The notes beneath the pieces are model-generated. The model worked only from the letters and a program-made list of their open reading frames with translations, had not been told where the DNA came from and ran no database searches. The translations under genes and the position numbers were made by a program. Positions 6,534 to 13,210 of a stretch of DNA of 34,115 bases are shown here, piece after piece; the stretch's first letter is position 1; each line of letters begins with the position of its first letter. Origin of the DNA: an uncultured Elusimicrobiales bacterium (GTDB lineage Bacteria > Elusimicrobiota > Elusimicrobia > Elusimicrobiales > Elusimicrobiaceae); the NCBI GenBank assembly GCA_944326725.1, contig CALVFA010000002.1:1-34115 (forward strand), in the 5' to 3' direction.

Positions 6534-7115
6534 TTATTTGGTTGTTGCCGGGGCGGTTTTTGCGGTGTCTTTTCCCAAACCTCCGCTTGCTGTGGCAGAG
6601 GAAGGGGCCGTCGGCTCCGTGGCCGCGGTTTCCGTTTGCACCGCTTCTTGGACGGTGGCGGTAGAGGGTTGGGTTGGCTGCGGGGCCGGCATGGGGAAAA
6701 GCTCGTCCGCTAATTGCTCAGTTTGTTTTTTGGCAGTGGCATATTGCTCCGCCGCTTGCAAAAATTGGGAAGTGGGGCGGCTGTTAACAGTATTTTTGGC
6801 TATTTCCGCTTCATAAACAGCTTTTTTAAGTTCAAAATCTTGCAAGGAAAAAAATAAAGAAAGTTCCTTAAATAGGCGGTCCCGCTCCGCCTCTACCACG
6901 ACAGGGCAGGAGCTTAAAGCTTGCGTCAGAGCGGAGATATTGCGTTGGGCTTGCTCTAGGGTGGCCAAATCCAGCGCGGGGTTTAAGCGGTCCAAATCCG
7001 GCACGGACACCGCGGCGGCCAAAGAGGTGTTTTTGGCCGGCACATAGAAATGCCCTACCATCATGCCAGCAGTGAAAATCAAACCAATGGTAAAGATATA
7101 TAAAATATAGCGCAT
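6534..7115 (-). CDS. Membrane-anchored protein of unknown function with a Thr/Ala/Pro-rich tail
   Basis: 193 aa from the ATG at 7115. I do not recognise a family. It has one N-terminal membrane segment (about residues 2-22, MRYILYIFTIGLIFTAGMMV) and then a mostly helical, charged region (about 45-140) with alternating Glu/Lys/Gln that could form a coiled coil. The last 55 residues are low-complexity Pro/Thr/Ala/Gln. This looks like a signal-anchored periplasmic protein. An ATG lies 6 nt upstream at 7121, but a TAGAAT -10 box with exactly 6 nt before the second ATG favours 7115. Monocistronic. Confidence 0.7.
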   Translation of the reverse strand: MRYILYIFTIGLIFTAGMMVGHFYVPAKNTSLAAAVSVPDLDRLNPALDLATLEQAQRNISALTQALSSCPVVVEAERDRLFKELSLFFSLQDFELKKAVYEAEIAKNTVNSRPTSQFLQAAEQYATAKKQTEQLADELFPMPAPQPTQPSTATVQEAVQTETAATEPTAPSSATASGGLGKDTAKTAPATTK

Positions 7116-7121
7116 ATACAT

Positions 7122-7127
7122 ATTCTA
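7122..7127 (-). promoter_or_regulatory. Extended -10 box, leaderless type
   Basis: On the minus strand TGC-TAGAAT, 6 nt before the ATG at 7115. A TTGACA lies upstream but only 11 nt away, too close for a -35. Confidence 0.5.
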
Positions 7128-7413
7128 GCACAATCCGTTGTCAAAAGACTGGAAGAAGCAAAAGCGGACATGTACGGCCCGGTGCAAAAGAAGCGCAATA
7201 TGTTTTTATTTCATGGTTTGATATGGGGCAACGTCAGGGCCCCTTGCCTTGGAGAACTGGCCGTAGTGTCAAAGAGAGAAAAATTTGCTATAATAAATAT
7301 AGAAATTCCAACAGAAGAAATAAAAACTTTTCTTGCGGATTAAATTTTAGTATAATATTTATGTTGAGGGTTTGAGCAGCCCACAGACCCTCGTAGTTCC
7401 TTGACCGTTTTTA
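7128..7413. other. Intergenic region before the tRNA genes, possible gene remnant
   Basis: No supported gene. A 57-codon plus-strand frame (7170-7343) has no ribosome binding site and contains an extended -10 (TGC-TATAAT, 7289-7294). A second TATAAT at 7351-7356 is the likeliest tRNA promoter. After it, GAGGGT/ACCCTC can form a hairpin (about 7366-7392) in the tRNA precursor leader. Confidence 0.4.
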
Positions 7414-7485
7414 GCGCTCGTAGCTCAGTGGTAGAGCATCCGCCTTTTAAGCGGGGGGCCGTGAGTTCAAGTCTCACCGGGCGCA
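7414..7485 (+). tRNA. tRNA-Lys (UUU)
   Basis: Complete cloverleaf. Acceptor GCGCTCG/CGGGCGC, D arm GCTC...GAGC, anticodon stem TCCGC/GCGGG with loop CTTTTAA (anticodon TTT), T arm GTGAG-TTCAAGT-CTCAC, discriminator A. CCA is not encoded. Confidence 0.95.
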
Positions 7486-7493
7486 CTTTTTTA

Positions 7494-7568
7494 GCCCTCT
7501 TCGTCTATCGGTTAGGACGTCGGATTTTCAATCCGAAAAGAGGAGTTCGATTCTCCTAGAGGGCGCCA
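7494..7568 (+). tRNA. tRNA-Glu (UUC)
   Basis: Acceptor GCCCTCT/AGAGGGC, anticodon stem TCGGA/TCCGA with loop TTTTCAA (anticodon TTC), T arm GAGGAGTTCGATTCTCC type, discriminator G. CCA is encoded, unlike the tRNA-Lys 8 nt upstream with which it shares a transcript. Confidence 0.95.
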
Positions 7569-7576
7569 TTTTAAAT

Positions 7577-7606
7577 AAAAACCCCGGTTTTCGCCGGGGT
7601 TTTTTA
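7577..7606 (+). terminator. Rho-independent terminator of the tRNA pair
   Basis: AACCCCGG/CCGGGGTT stem with a 6-nt loop and TTTTTT. Confidence 0.92.
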
Positions 7607-7653
7607 TTTTTTCTTATCAGATGACGCTCTAGAGGATATGGATTTATTTGTGT

Positions 7654-7700
7654 TTTTGTATAGTAAGATAAGAAATAGAGGATCTGTTTACTATACAAAA
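7654..7700. repeat. 13-bp perfect inverted repeat
   Basis: TTTTGTATAGTAA (7654-7666) and TTACTATACAAAA (7688-7700) separated by 21 nt, between the tRNA-Glu terminator and a decayed integrase tail. It could be an operator, a recombination site core or a transcribed hairpin. Nothing else decides. Confidence 0.6.
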
Positions 7701-7752
7701 TACTTCTTTTGTTTCCTGCCGCGTTCCTCTCTGCTGATTTAAAACATTATTT

Positions 7753-7775
7753 TTTTTACTACAATTTTTACTACA
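7753..7775. repeat. 11-bp direct repeat
   Basis: TTTTTACTACA at 7753-7763 and again at 7765-7775 (period 12). It overlaps the stop of the integrase remnant and may be a tandem slip or an arm-type site. Confidence 0.5.
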
Positions 7776-7980
7776 GCACCGGTAGTTTGGCCACAGCCCC
7801 CGCCAAAGTGACAGGGGACAGGTGAGTGTATATGTCTGTTGTTTTTTTCCCTTTTATATCAAGTCCGTATTGTATATTTTCCTTAATAAATAGCCTGTCT
7901 TGAAACGGCAGGTAGTGCCTGCGCAAAAGCGCATGGATAATAGCAGCTCTCAGAGCGGGCCAACCGGTCAACCGGGTCAA
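7771..7980 (-). pseudogene. Tyrosine recombinase (integrase) C-terminal remnant
   Basis: A 69-codon frame with no proper start (TTG overlapping the msrA stop, no ribosome binding site). Its last third reads KGKKTTDIYTHLSPVTLAG, the C-terminal signature of XerC/D-type tyrosine recombinases ('HSS.KTT.IYTHlS...L..av'), including the catalytic Tyr. The sequence before it only loosely follows the family (FIKENIQYGLDI) and the catalytic R..HxxR boxes are missing. It is therefore a truncated relic. Its position about 200 nt from two tRNA genes, a favourite target of such integrases, suggests a lost genomic island or prophage. Confidence 0.6.
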
Positions 7981-8468
7981 TCAAAACGTTTCATTCGGCG
8001 GTGGCAGTAAGGCTGGGTGCCTGTACGCTGGTAATAATGTTGGTGGTAATCTTCAGCGGGCCAAAAATGCTCCAGCGGCAAAAGCTGGGTAACGACAGGG
8101 TAGCCTCTGCTTTTTAGAATCTCTATTAAGTTTTGGGCAGTGTTTTTTTGTGTTTGGCTGGTATAGAATATGGCGGAGCGGTACTGAGCTCCGACGTCGG
8201 GCCCCTGCCCGTCGGATTGGGTCGGGTCGTGAATCTCAAAAAACAGTTTCGCCAGCGTTTCATAGCTGACGGTTTGTGGATCAAACAAAATGCGTACCGC
8301 TTCATAATGTCCGGTGTGCCCGGAGCAGACTTGTTCGTAGTTGGGCTGTGGCACGTGGCCGCCGGTATAACCGCATTGAATATCCAGTACGCCGTTTTGC
8401 TGCGCCATCAAATGCTCCACGCCCCAAAAGCAGCCTCCAGCAAACACTGCAATTTCCGTTCTTTTCAC
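7977..8468 (-). CDS. msrA: Peptide-methionine (S)-S-oxide reductase
   Basis: 163 aa, a compact MsrA. It reduces methionine-S-sulfoxide in proteins. The active-site motif AGGCFWGVEHLM (catalytic Cys at residue 13) is present, with the family blocks CGYTGGHVPQPNYEQVCSG, GHYEAV, and DPTQSDGQGPDVGAQYRS. The start is GTG (8466-8468 on the plus strand), preceded by a strong AGGGAGGGG. Cys residues for recycling near the C-terminus may be in TQPYCHRR. No MsrB is in the window. The stop runs into the integrase relic. Confidence 0.95.
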   Translation of the reverse strand: MKRTEIAVFAGGCFWGVEHLMAQQNGVLDIQCGYTGGHVPQPNYEQVCSGHTGHYEAVRILFDPQTVSYETLAKLFFEIHDPTQSDGQGPDVGAQYRSAIFYTSQTQKNTAQNLIEILKSRGYPVVTQLLPLEHFWPAEDYHQHYYQRTGTQPYCHRRMKRFD

Positions 8469-8869
8469 GGCCCCTCCCTATATTAAAAATCCAGATTTTT
8501 GGCACAAAAAGATATTTTACTGTCAGAAACAAACTTACCCACCCGATTAGAGTATAGGATAAAGCAGTTATATCGTAACAATTGCAGAGGGTAAGGTCAA
8601 TGTACAAAGAGTTTGTAGCAAACGATAGCGTGGGGATATTAAGACACAAAAGCCGGATTGCGAAAAGTTGTTAAAAAGAAAGTGTAACGCTGTGGAACAG
8701 GCGGCGATGTTTGTTTTAATTACCGGGACTTTTTGTTTGATTTAAAGAGGCGTTTCTGTTGACGGGTGGGATTTTATTGAACGTATTCGATAAGAGGGCA
8801 GGGCGTATTATGAGTAGACAATAAAAAGCCGCCAGTTAGGGCGGCTTTTTATTGCTTGCTTGGCACGAA
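8469..8869. other. 400-nt intergenic region, mostly unexplained
   Basis: Near the msrA side is a perfect inverted repeat AAAAATC-CA-GATTTTT (8485-8500). The middle contains only short frames with no ribosome binding site; one stretch around 8570-8650 could be the tail of a lost gene but is too degraded to name. The region ends in a terminator (8823-8850). Confidence 0.4.
8823..8850. terminator. Bidirectional Rho-independent terminator
   Basis: AAAAAGCCGCC/GGCGGCTTTTT, 11-bp stem, loop AGTTAG. It ends the minus-strand unit that stops at 8870. Confidence 0.92.
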
Positions 8870-10003
8870 TCAGATATTGCCTGCCAGTAAAATAAATAAT
8901 CCTAAAAAGACCACGCAGAGCAACAGTTTAGTCAGCCCCAGATGTTTTTTAAGAAAATCATTGAATCCGCGGGATTCATATCCCGCCACCGCCAGCGCAA
9001 AGACCGCCAGCAACGGCACAATAAACATAAAGTTATATAAGAGCAAATAAATAACGGCCTTGACCCGGTAGGCCGGGTCTTGCATAATCAGTACCACTGT
9101 GGGCAGATAAACCTGCCCGGTGCATACGGCTTCCACCAAGGACACACAAAACCCCACCGCCAGCGCTGCCAGCGTCAGCCGCCACATGCTTTCATGTTTG
9201 TCGCGCAGGAAAAAGCCCATGATTTTGTGAATACGCACTTTAAGGTTTTGCGGTAGTTGCAAAAGCATTTTGTCCGCTTTTTTAGTTTTTTTGTAAACCC
9301 AAAAGTCATATATGCTTAAGGCAAAGAAAACCAAACAGACCAACGCCGTCAAAATGTAAAAAGCCTTAATTACCCAGTAGAAACCTTGCATGGCGTATAA
9401 GAAGCGGAAAAGCCCCAGCCCGATGAGTACGTACGCCGCAAATACCGCTGCACAGTAGGAAAGCCCCACTACAATAATTTCCCGGCGGGTGTATTTATAT
9501 ACGGTCAAGAACGAGATAAAGAAAACGATTACCGCAAAAGCGCAGGGATTGATACCGTCTACCAGTCCGGCCCCAATAATAGCCCAAAATGTAATTTGGC
9601 TAAACGCAGTTTCTGTATCAGGCGTTTGGGTTTGGATATCCGTTTCTTGGTCCAGCAGCATGGCTTTTTCAATGGCGCTTTCTGCATATGTTTTTATTTC
9701 ATGCGGGTAGCCTACCATGTAGGTATCGCCGACAACTGCTGTAGGATAAGCGGGGCTTTGTCCATACGCTTCTGCCGTTTGCTGTAAGATCAAATTGTTT
9801 CCGTCTTTGGAAACGTCGTAAATAATGAAATTTACGCTGTCATTATATTTTTCCTGCAATACGGGCAGATATTCGTTTTCAAAATGTTTGCAATGCACGC
9901 AGGTCGGGCTGACAAAAACGGCAAAATCTACTTTTTGGTTGGGGGCTGCAAAAGAGACAACAGCAGAGCAAAGAACAATTGCAAAAAGCGCTAATTTTTT
10001 CAT
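8870..10003 (-). CDS. Secreted thioredoxin-like domain fused to a CcdA/DsbD-type membrane domain
   Basis: 377 aa. Residues 1-19 are a signal peptide (MKKLALFAIVLCSAVVSFA). Residues 25-125 form a thioredoxin-like domain with the active site SPTCVHCKHF (Cys35, Cys38) and a cis-Pro segment YPTAVVG. From about residue 137 there are six or so membrane helices of the CcdA/DsbD-beta family, with conserved cysteines in DGINPCAF and LVEAVCTGQVYLP. By family, the membrane Cys pair carries electrons from cytosolic thioredoxin to the periplasm, and the fused domain would be the acceptor. The order (Trx first, CcdA second) differs from E. coli DsbD. It is 2 nt downstream of the MarC gene; ribosome binding site AAGGAAG. 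Confidence 0.85.
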   Translation of the reverse strand: MKKLALFAIVLCSAVVSFAAPNQKVDFAVFVSPTCVHCKHFENEYLPVLQEKYNDSVNFIIYDVSKDGNNLILQQTAEAYGQSPAYPTAVVGDTYMVGYPHEIKTYAESAIEKAMLLDQETDIQTQTPDTETAFSQITFWAIIGAGLVDGINPCAFAVIVFFISFLTVYKYTRREIIVVGLSYCAAVFAAYVLIGLGLFRFLYAMQGFYWVIKAFYILTALVCLVFFALSIYDFWVYKKTKKADKMLLQLPQNLKVRIHKIMGFFLRDKHESMWRLTLAALAVGFCVSLVEAVCTGQVYLPTVVLIMQDPAYRVKAVIYLLLYNFMFIVPLLAVFALAVAGYESRGFNDFLKKHLGLTKLLLCVVFLGLFILLAGNI

Positions 10004-10005
10004 AT

Positions 10006-10599
10006 TTATAAACTTCCTTTCATAAATTCAGAAATACCGCCCATCACCATATCTACCGACATAAGCACCAAAATCATACCCGTCAAACGCTCAATAGCCA
10101 CCAACCCTTTTTTGCCCAAGAGGTTGCTGATGGGAAAAGAGAGCATCAATACCGCGGAATTGATGATAGAGGCGGTCAGCAGGGCTGAAAGCGTGAGCAG
10201 CTTATTCGGTTGCTGGGCCGATAAAATCATGATAATAGACAATACGGCCGGTCCTGCCACCAACGGAATAGCCAAAGGGACGATGAAGGGCTCTTCTTCT
10301 TTGGGGTTGGTGTGGGGCTCGTCGTTATTATTAAAAACCAATTTCATGGAAATAATGAATAAAATAATGCCGCCTGCGATACTCATGGAGAAAGAATGAA
10401 TGCCAAACATGCGTAAAAACCACTTTCCCAGAAATAAGAAAGCCACTGAAATAGCCAAAGCGATAACCAACTCACGAATGAGTACAGCTTTGCGGCGTTC
10501 GGGTGCTACTTTTTTAAGGGCGGAAATGAAGAGGGGAATATTGCCAAACGGGTCCATTACCAAACACAATGTGATGACGGAAGACAAGAAAAAATCCAT
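10006..10599 (-). CDS. MarC family integral membrane protein
   Basis: 197 aa, six predicted membrane helices, no signal peptide. Matches MarC/UPF0056: an N-terminal LCLVMDPFGNIPLFISALK, the middle 'IPLVAGPAVLSIIMIL' block and a C-terminal RLTGMILVLMSVDMVMGGI. The family's biochemical role is unknown; it was once thought linked to multiple antibiotic resistance, which has not held up. The frame is open up to 10650, but the ATG at 10599 has AAGGAG 8 nt before it and gives the family start. First gene of a two-gene unit. Confidence 0.9.
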   Translation of the reverse strand: MDFFLSSVITLCLVMDPFGNIPLFISALKKVAPERRKAVLIRELVIALAISVAFLFLGKWFLRMFGIHSFSMSIAGGIILFIISMKLVFNNNDEPHTNPKEEEPFIVPLAIPLVAGPAVLSIIMILSAQQPNKLLTLSALLTASIINSAVLMLSFPISNLLGKKGLVAIERLTGMILVLMSVDMVMGGISEFMKGSL

Positions 10600-10735
10600 A
10601 AAACAGCTCCTTTTGAATACAAAAAACATCTTGCGGCCGAAGACCGCCATTTTCTATAGTATAGCAATTTCATACTGGGAATGTGAGGCCCGTAATGTAA
10701 CCTAAAATACACTATTCCACAGTATGGGGATTTAG

Positions 10736-10741
10736 TACAAT
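10736..10741 (+). promoter_or_regulatory. -10 box of the CLC gene, leaderless type
   Basis: TACAAT with exactly 6 nt to the ATG at 10748. The gene has no Shine-Dalgarno. The only -35 candidate (TTCCAC at 10715) is poorly spaced. Confidence 0.5.
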
Positions 10742-10747
10742 ACATTT

Positions 10748-12121
10748 ATGCTTAATTATCGGACCCCCCGTAGTTTTTGGAACATTATTAAATGGTTTTT
10801 TCTCTCTACGCTTATTGGCGTGATCGTGGGCGTGGTGGACGCTATTTTCCTAAAAACGCTGGACGCGGCCATTGGCTGGCGTTCGCGCTGGCCGCTTTAT
10901 TTTGTGGGACTTCCTTTTTTCCTCTACATTATTTGGCTTTTGGCGCGCAAGGCGGCCCCGCAGGCGCAGGATTATTCCACCGACGCCGTCATTAATAAAA
11001 TCAACTCTTACAGGCCTATCGGCCTGCTCTCGGCCCTGAAATCTTTGGTATTGAGTATTTTTACTATGACGGTGGGCGGGTCTGCCGGTAAAGAAGCCCC
11101 CTGCGCCGACGCCGGGGCTGGGTTGGGCTCTGCGGTGGGGCGGTTGTTTCGCATGAGCTCGGAAGACCAGCGCAAAATGATGATTTGCGGCGTCAGCGCC
11201 GGGTTTGCCGGGGTATTTGGAGTGCCGATATCGGGGGCGCTGTTTGGGTTGGAAGTGCTGTGGGTGGGACACATTTTTTATGATGTGATGTTTCCGGCGT
11301 TTATTGCCGGGATTACCGCCTTTCAGGTAACCACATGGCTGGGGGTGGATTATATTTACCACCCGATGAATTTTGCTCCGGTGTTTGCGGAACAGTTTTT
11401 CCTAAAAGTATTAATTGCGGGGTTGTTTTTTGGCGTAGTGTCTATTATGTTTACGGAAGTGATGAAATTTATGAAGGTGGTATTCCGTTATATTTCACTG
11501 CGTACGTCTGCTTTTTGGCGCTGTTTTATTGGCGGGGCTGTTTTGGTGGCGGTGGGACTTTTGACTTCTCCGCTGTATTTGGGCCTGGGATTGGACGGAT
11601 TTAACGGCGTATTGGCCGGGGGGGATTTGCAGTCTCCGTTTGGTTTTTTAATTAAAACGTTTACCACAGCAGTAACTTTTGCCGCCGGCGGCGTAGGCGG
11701 TATTGTAACACCTATTTTCTTTGTAGGTGCGCAGGCCGGGGCGGTGGTGGCCCCGCTCTTGGGAACAGACGCTACCACCATGGCGGCTTTAGGTTTAGTG
11801 GCGGTGCTGGCCGGGGCGGCCAATACTCCGCTGTCGGCCAGTATTATGGCGATAGAGCTGTTTGGCGCAGAGATTGCCCCATATGCGGCGGTGGCCTGTG
11901 TGGTCAGCTTTTTGTTGACAGGCCAAAAAAGTGTGTTTGGCAGTCAGCGTATTTCTTTTGACAAAGACCAGCAAGATGTGGTTTTGCCTTCCGATTATGA
12001 CAGGCCGGATAAAGCGCGGCGTATGTCTAGGCGGAAAGGATTGTTGTTAAGAACGTTTAAAGAAATGTCTAAACACTTGATTCCCAACCCGAAAGGATTT
12101 GATGACGATAACAATAAATAA
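10748..12121 (+). CDS. CLC family chloride channel / anion:proton antiporter
   Basis: 457 aa with about ten hydrophobic helices. The second CLC signature is seen as GGSAGKEAPCADAGAGLG (normally G.GKEGP), so the gating Glu is kept but the next Gly is Ala. The third is GGIVTPIFFVGAQAG (normally GGxFxP), with Val for Phe. The first signature (GSGIP) is not recognisable; the equivalent segment is DYSTDAVINKI. The divergent selectivity motifs place it away from E. coli ClcA, closer to the atypical bacterial branches, and its anion may not be chloride. The C-terminus (last 60 residues) is basic and cytosolic, with no CBS domains. Confidence 0.85.
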   Translation: MLNYRTPRSFWNIIKWFFLSTLIGVIVGVVDAIFLKTLDAAIGWRSRWPLYFVGLPFFLYIIWLLARKAAPQAQDYSTDAVINKINSYRPIGLLSALKSLVLSIFTMTVGGSAGKEAPCADAGAGLGSAVGRLFRMSSEDQRKMMICGVSAGFAGVFGVPISGALFGLEVLWVGHIFYDVMFPAFIAGITAFQVTTWLGVDYIYHPMNFAPVFAEQFFLKVLIAGLFFGVVSIMFTEVMKFMKVVFRYISLRTSAFWRCFIGGAVLVAVGLLTSPLYLGLGLDGFNGVLAGGDLQSPFGFLIKTFTTAVTFAAGGVGGIVTPIFFVGAQAGAVVAPLLGTDATTMAALGLVAVLAGAANTPLSASIMAIELFGAEIAPYAAVACVVSFLLTGQKSVFGSQRISFDKDQQDVVLPSDYDRPDKARRMSRRKGLLLRTFKEMSKHLIPNPKGFDDDNNK

Positions 12122-12122
12122 T

Positions 12123-12148
12123 AAAACGGGCCTTTCTGGCCCGTTTTT
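12123..12148. terminator. Bidirectional Rho-independent terminator
   Basis: AAAACGGGCC/GGCCCGTTTT, loop TTTCT. It sits between the converging CLC gene and the minus-strand gene at 12260. Confidence 0.88.
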
Positions 12149-12180
12149 AATACAACTAATTTCTTCTAAGTTTTTGTACA

Positions 12181-12205
12181 AAGGCCCCCGTAAACCGGGG
12201 GCCTT
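12181..12205. repeat. Second GC-rich hairpin between converging genes
   Basis: AAGGCCCCCG/CGGGGGCCTT, 10-bp perfect stem with a 5-nt loop. There is no T run on either side, so it may protect 3' ends rather than terminate. Confidence 0.6.
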
Positions 12206-12259
12206 CCGATATAGCTGTTACGGCGCAAAATGGAAACGGCGATTTTAAGGGAAGAAGGG

Positions 12260-12748
12260 TTAATCTTCAAAATCGGTTTCTTCCGCTTCCAAATCTCTGG
12301 CGAAATCTCCCCATTGTTCGCGGGAAGCCTCTAATTTCAAAGACAATCCTGTATCTGAATATTCCGCATAGGGTTTGTCGGCCAAAATATTTTGGTCTAA
12401 TTTAATTTCCATGAAAAAAGGAGTTTGGCCCGGCATTTCCCCGCGGCAGGCGCAGCCCAAGACGGATTTGGGGGCCATAAAGATGGACACTTTCGGCTCC
12501 AACATAATCCAGTTGTCGGCTTGTCCGTTGGCCAGCACATTTAAAATAAAGGCGGAAAGATAGGGAGCTTGGGCGTCTTTTAAGGCGACGAATTTTTCAG
12601 CAAATTCATCAGAAAAAAGCGGTGTGTTTTTATAATAGAGCCCAATTTCATATTCCACGCAGGGCTCGCTGCTGCCTTCGTCATACCAGCGGGAAACGGG
12701 GGTAATGTCAAGTTCTAAGCCTTCTTTGCCGTATTTGATGTGTGCCAT
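12260..12748 (-). CDS. Hypothetical acidic cytosolic protein
   Basis: 162 aa, no signal peptide or membrane segment. I recognise no family. It is acidic, especially at the end (last 20 residues contain ten Asp/Glu), rich in beta-type segments, with a CACRG pair of cysteines near residue 100. A ribosome binding site (AGAGGC) precedes the ATG. Codon use is like that of its neighbours, so it is likely a real gene. Monocistronic, converging on the CLC gene. Confidence 0.65.
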   Translation of the reverse strand: MAHIKYGKEGLELDITPVSRWYDEGSSEPCVEYEIGLYYKNTPLFSDEFAEKFVALKDAQAPYLSAFILNVLANGQADNWIMLEPKVSIFMAPKSVLGCACRGEMPGQTPFFMEIKLDQNILADKPYAEYSDTGLSLKLEASREQWGDFARDLEAEETDFED

Positions 12749-12920
12749 AAGTGCCTCTATAAATAAAGTTTTCTATATTATGGCAAATTTGGCGAAATGA
12801 AATGAAAAAATCTGCTCGGCGCTCTTTTTATTATGAAATAAATGAGCCGGATTTGACCTGAAAATATGTTACTCAAAGCCCGTTTGTTTGCTTAGCTCTA
12901 TGAGGAAAGCAAAAATATAT

Positions 12921-12949
12921 TTGACAAAGAAACAATTTATTAGTAAACT
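12921..12949 (+). promoter_or_regulatory. Strong sigma-70 type promoter
   Basis: TTGACA (12921-12926), 17-nt spacer, TAAACT (12944-12949). Start expected near 12956, giving a leader of about 255 nt before the Aas-like gene or a separate small RNA. Confidence 0.7.
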
Positions 12950-13026
12950 GTTTCTGTAAAAAGTATTTAACTAAATCCGTCTCTAGGCGTCATAAACGGA
13001 GACACCGGGCGTAAGTTTGAAAAGAT

Positions 13027-13055
13027 TGCCTATATGGCGCTACTGGTATATAATA
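13027..13055 (+). promoter_or_regulatory. Second promoter of the Aas-like gene
   Basis: TTGCCT (13027-13032), 17-nt spacer, TATAAT (13050-13055). Start near 13062, leader about 150 nt. Confidence 0.65.
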
Positions 13056-13210
13056 TTTTGCAGGTGAGGATTTAGTTTGCTGTGAGAAGTGGTATTTGAT
13101 TGGCTGGTATGGGTTTTGCATGCCAAAATGCAAGAAGAGTGCCACAGCAGAGTCCAAATATGGAGAAAATTTAAATCGTCAGTTTGTTTGTTTACAACAG
13201 GAGAAAGAAT

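Larger units (their letters stand above)
12749..13210 (+). other. Long regulatory region upstream of the Aas-like gene
   Basis: 462 bases with no supported ORF. Two promoters are seen (12921-12949 and 13027-13055). The RNA from the second contains an outer stem GCTGTG/CACAGC (about 13079 to 13148) enclosing TTGCAT-GCCAAA-ATGCAA. Between the promoters, GTCTC/GAGAC (about 12980-13005) can pair. The first 150 bases also hold the divergent promoter of the gene at 12748. Confidence 0.45.

Noticed and set aside
7170-7343. 57-codon ORF before tRNA-Lys
   Set aside because: No ribosome binding site, contains an extended -10 promoter, and no family is recognised. It could be the end of a lost gene.
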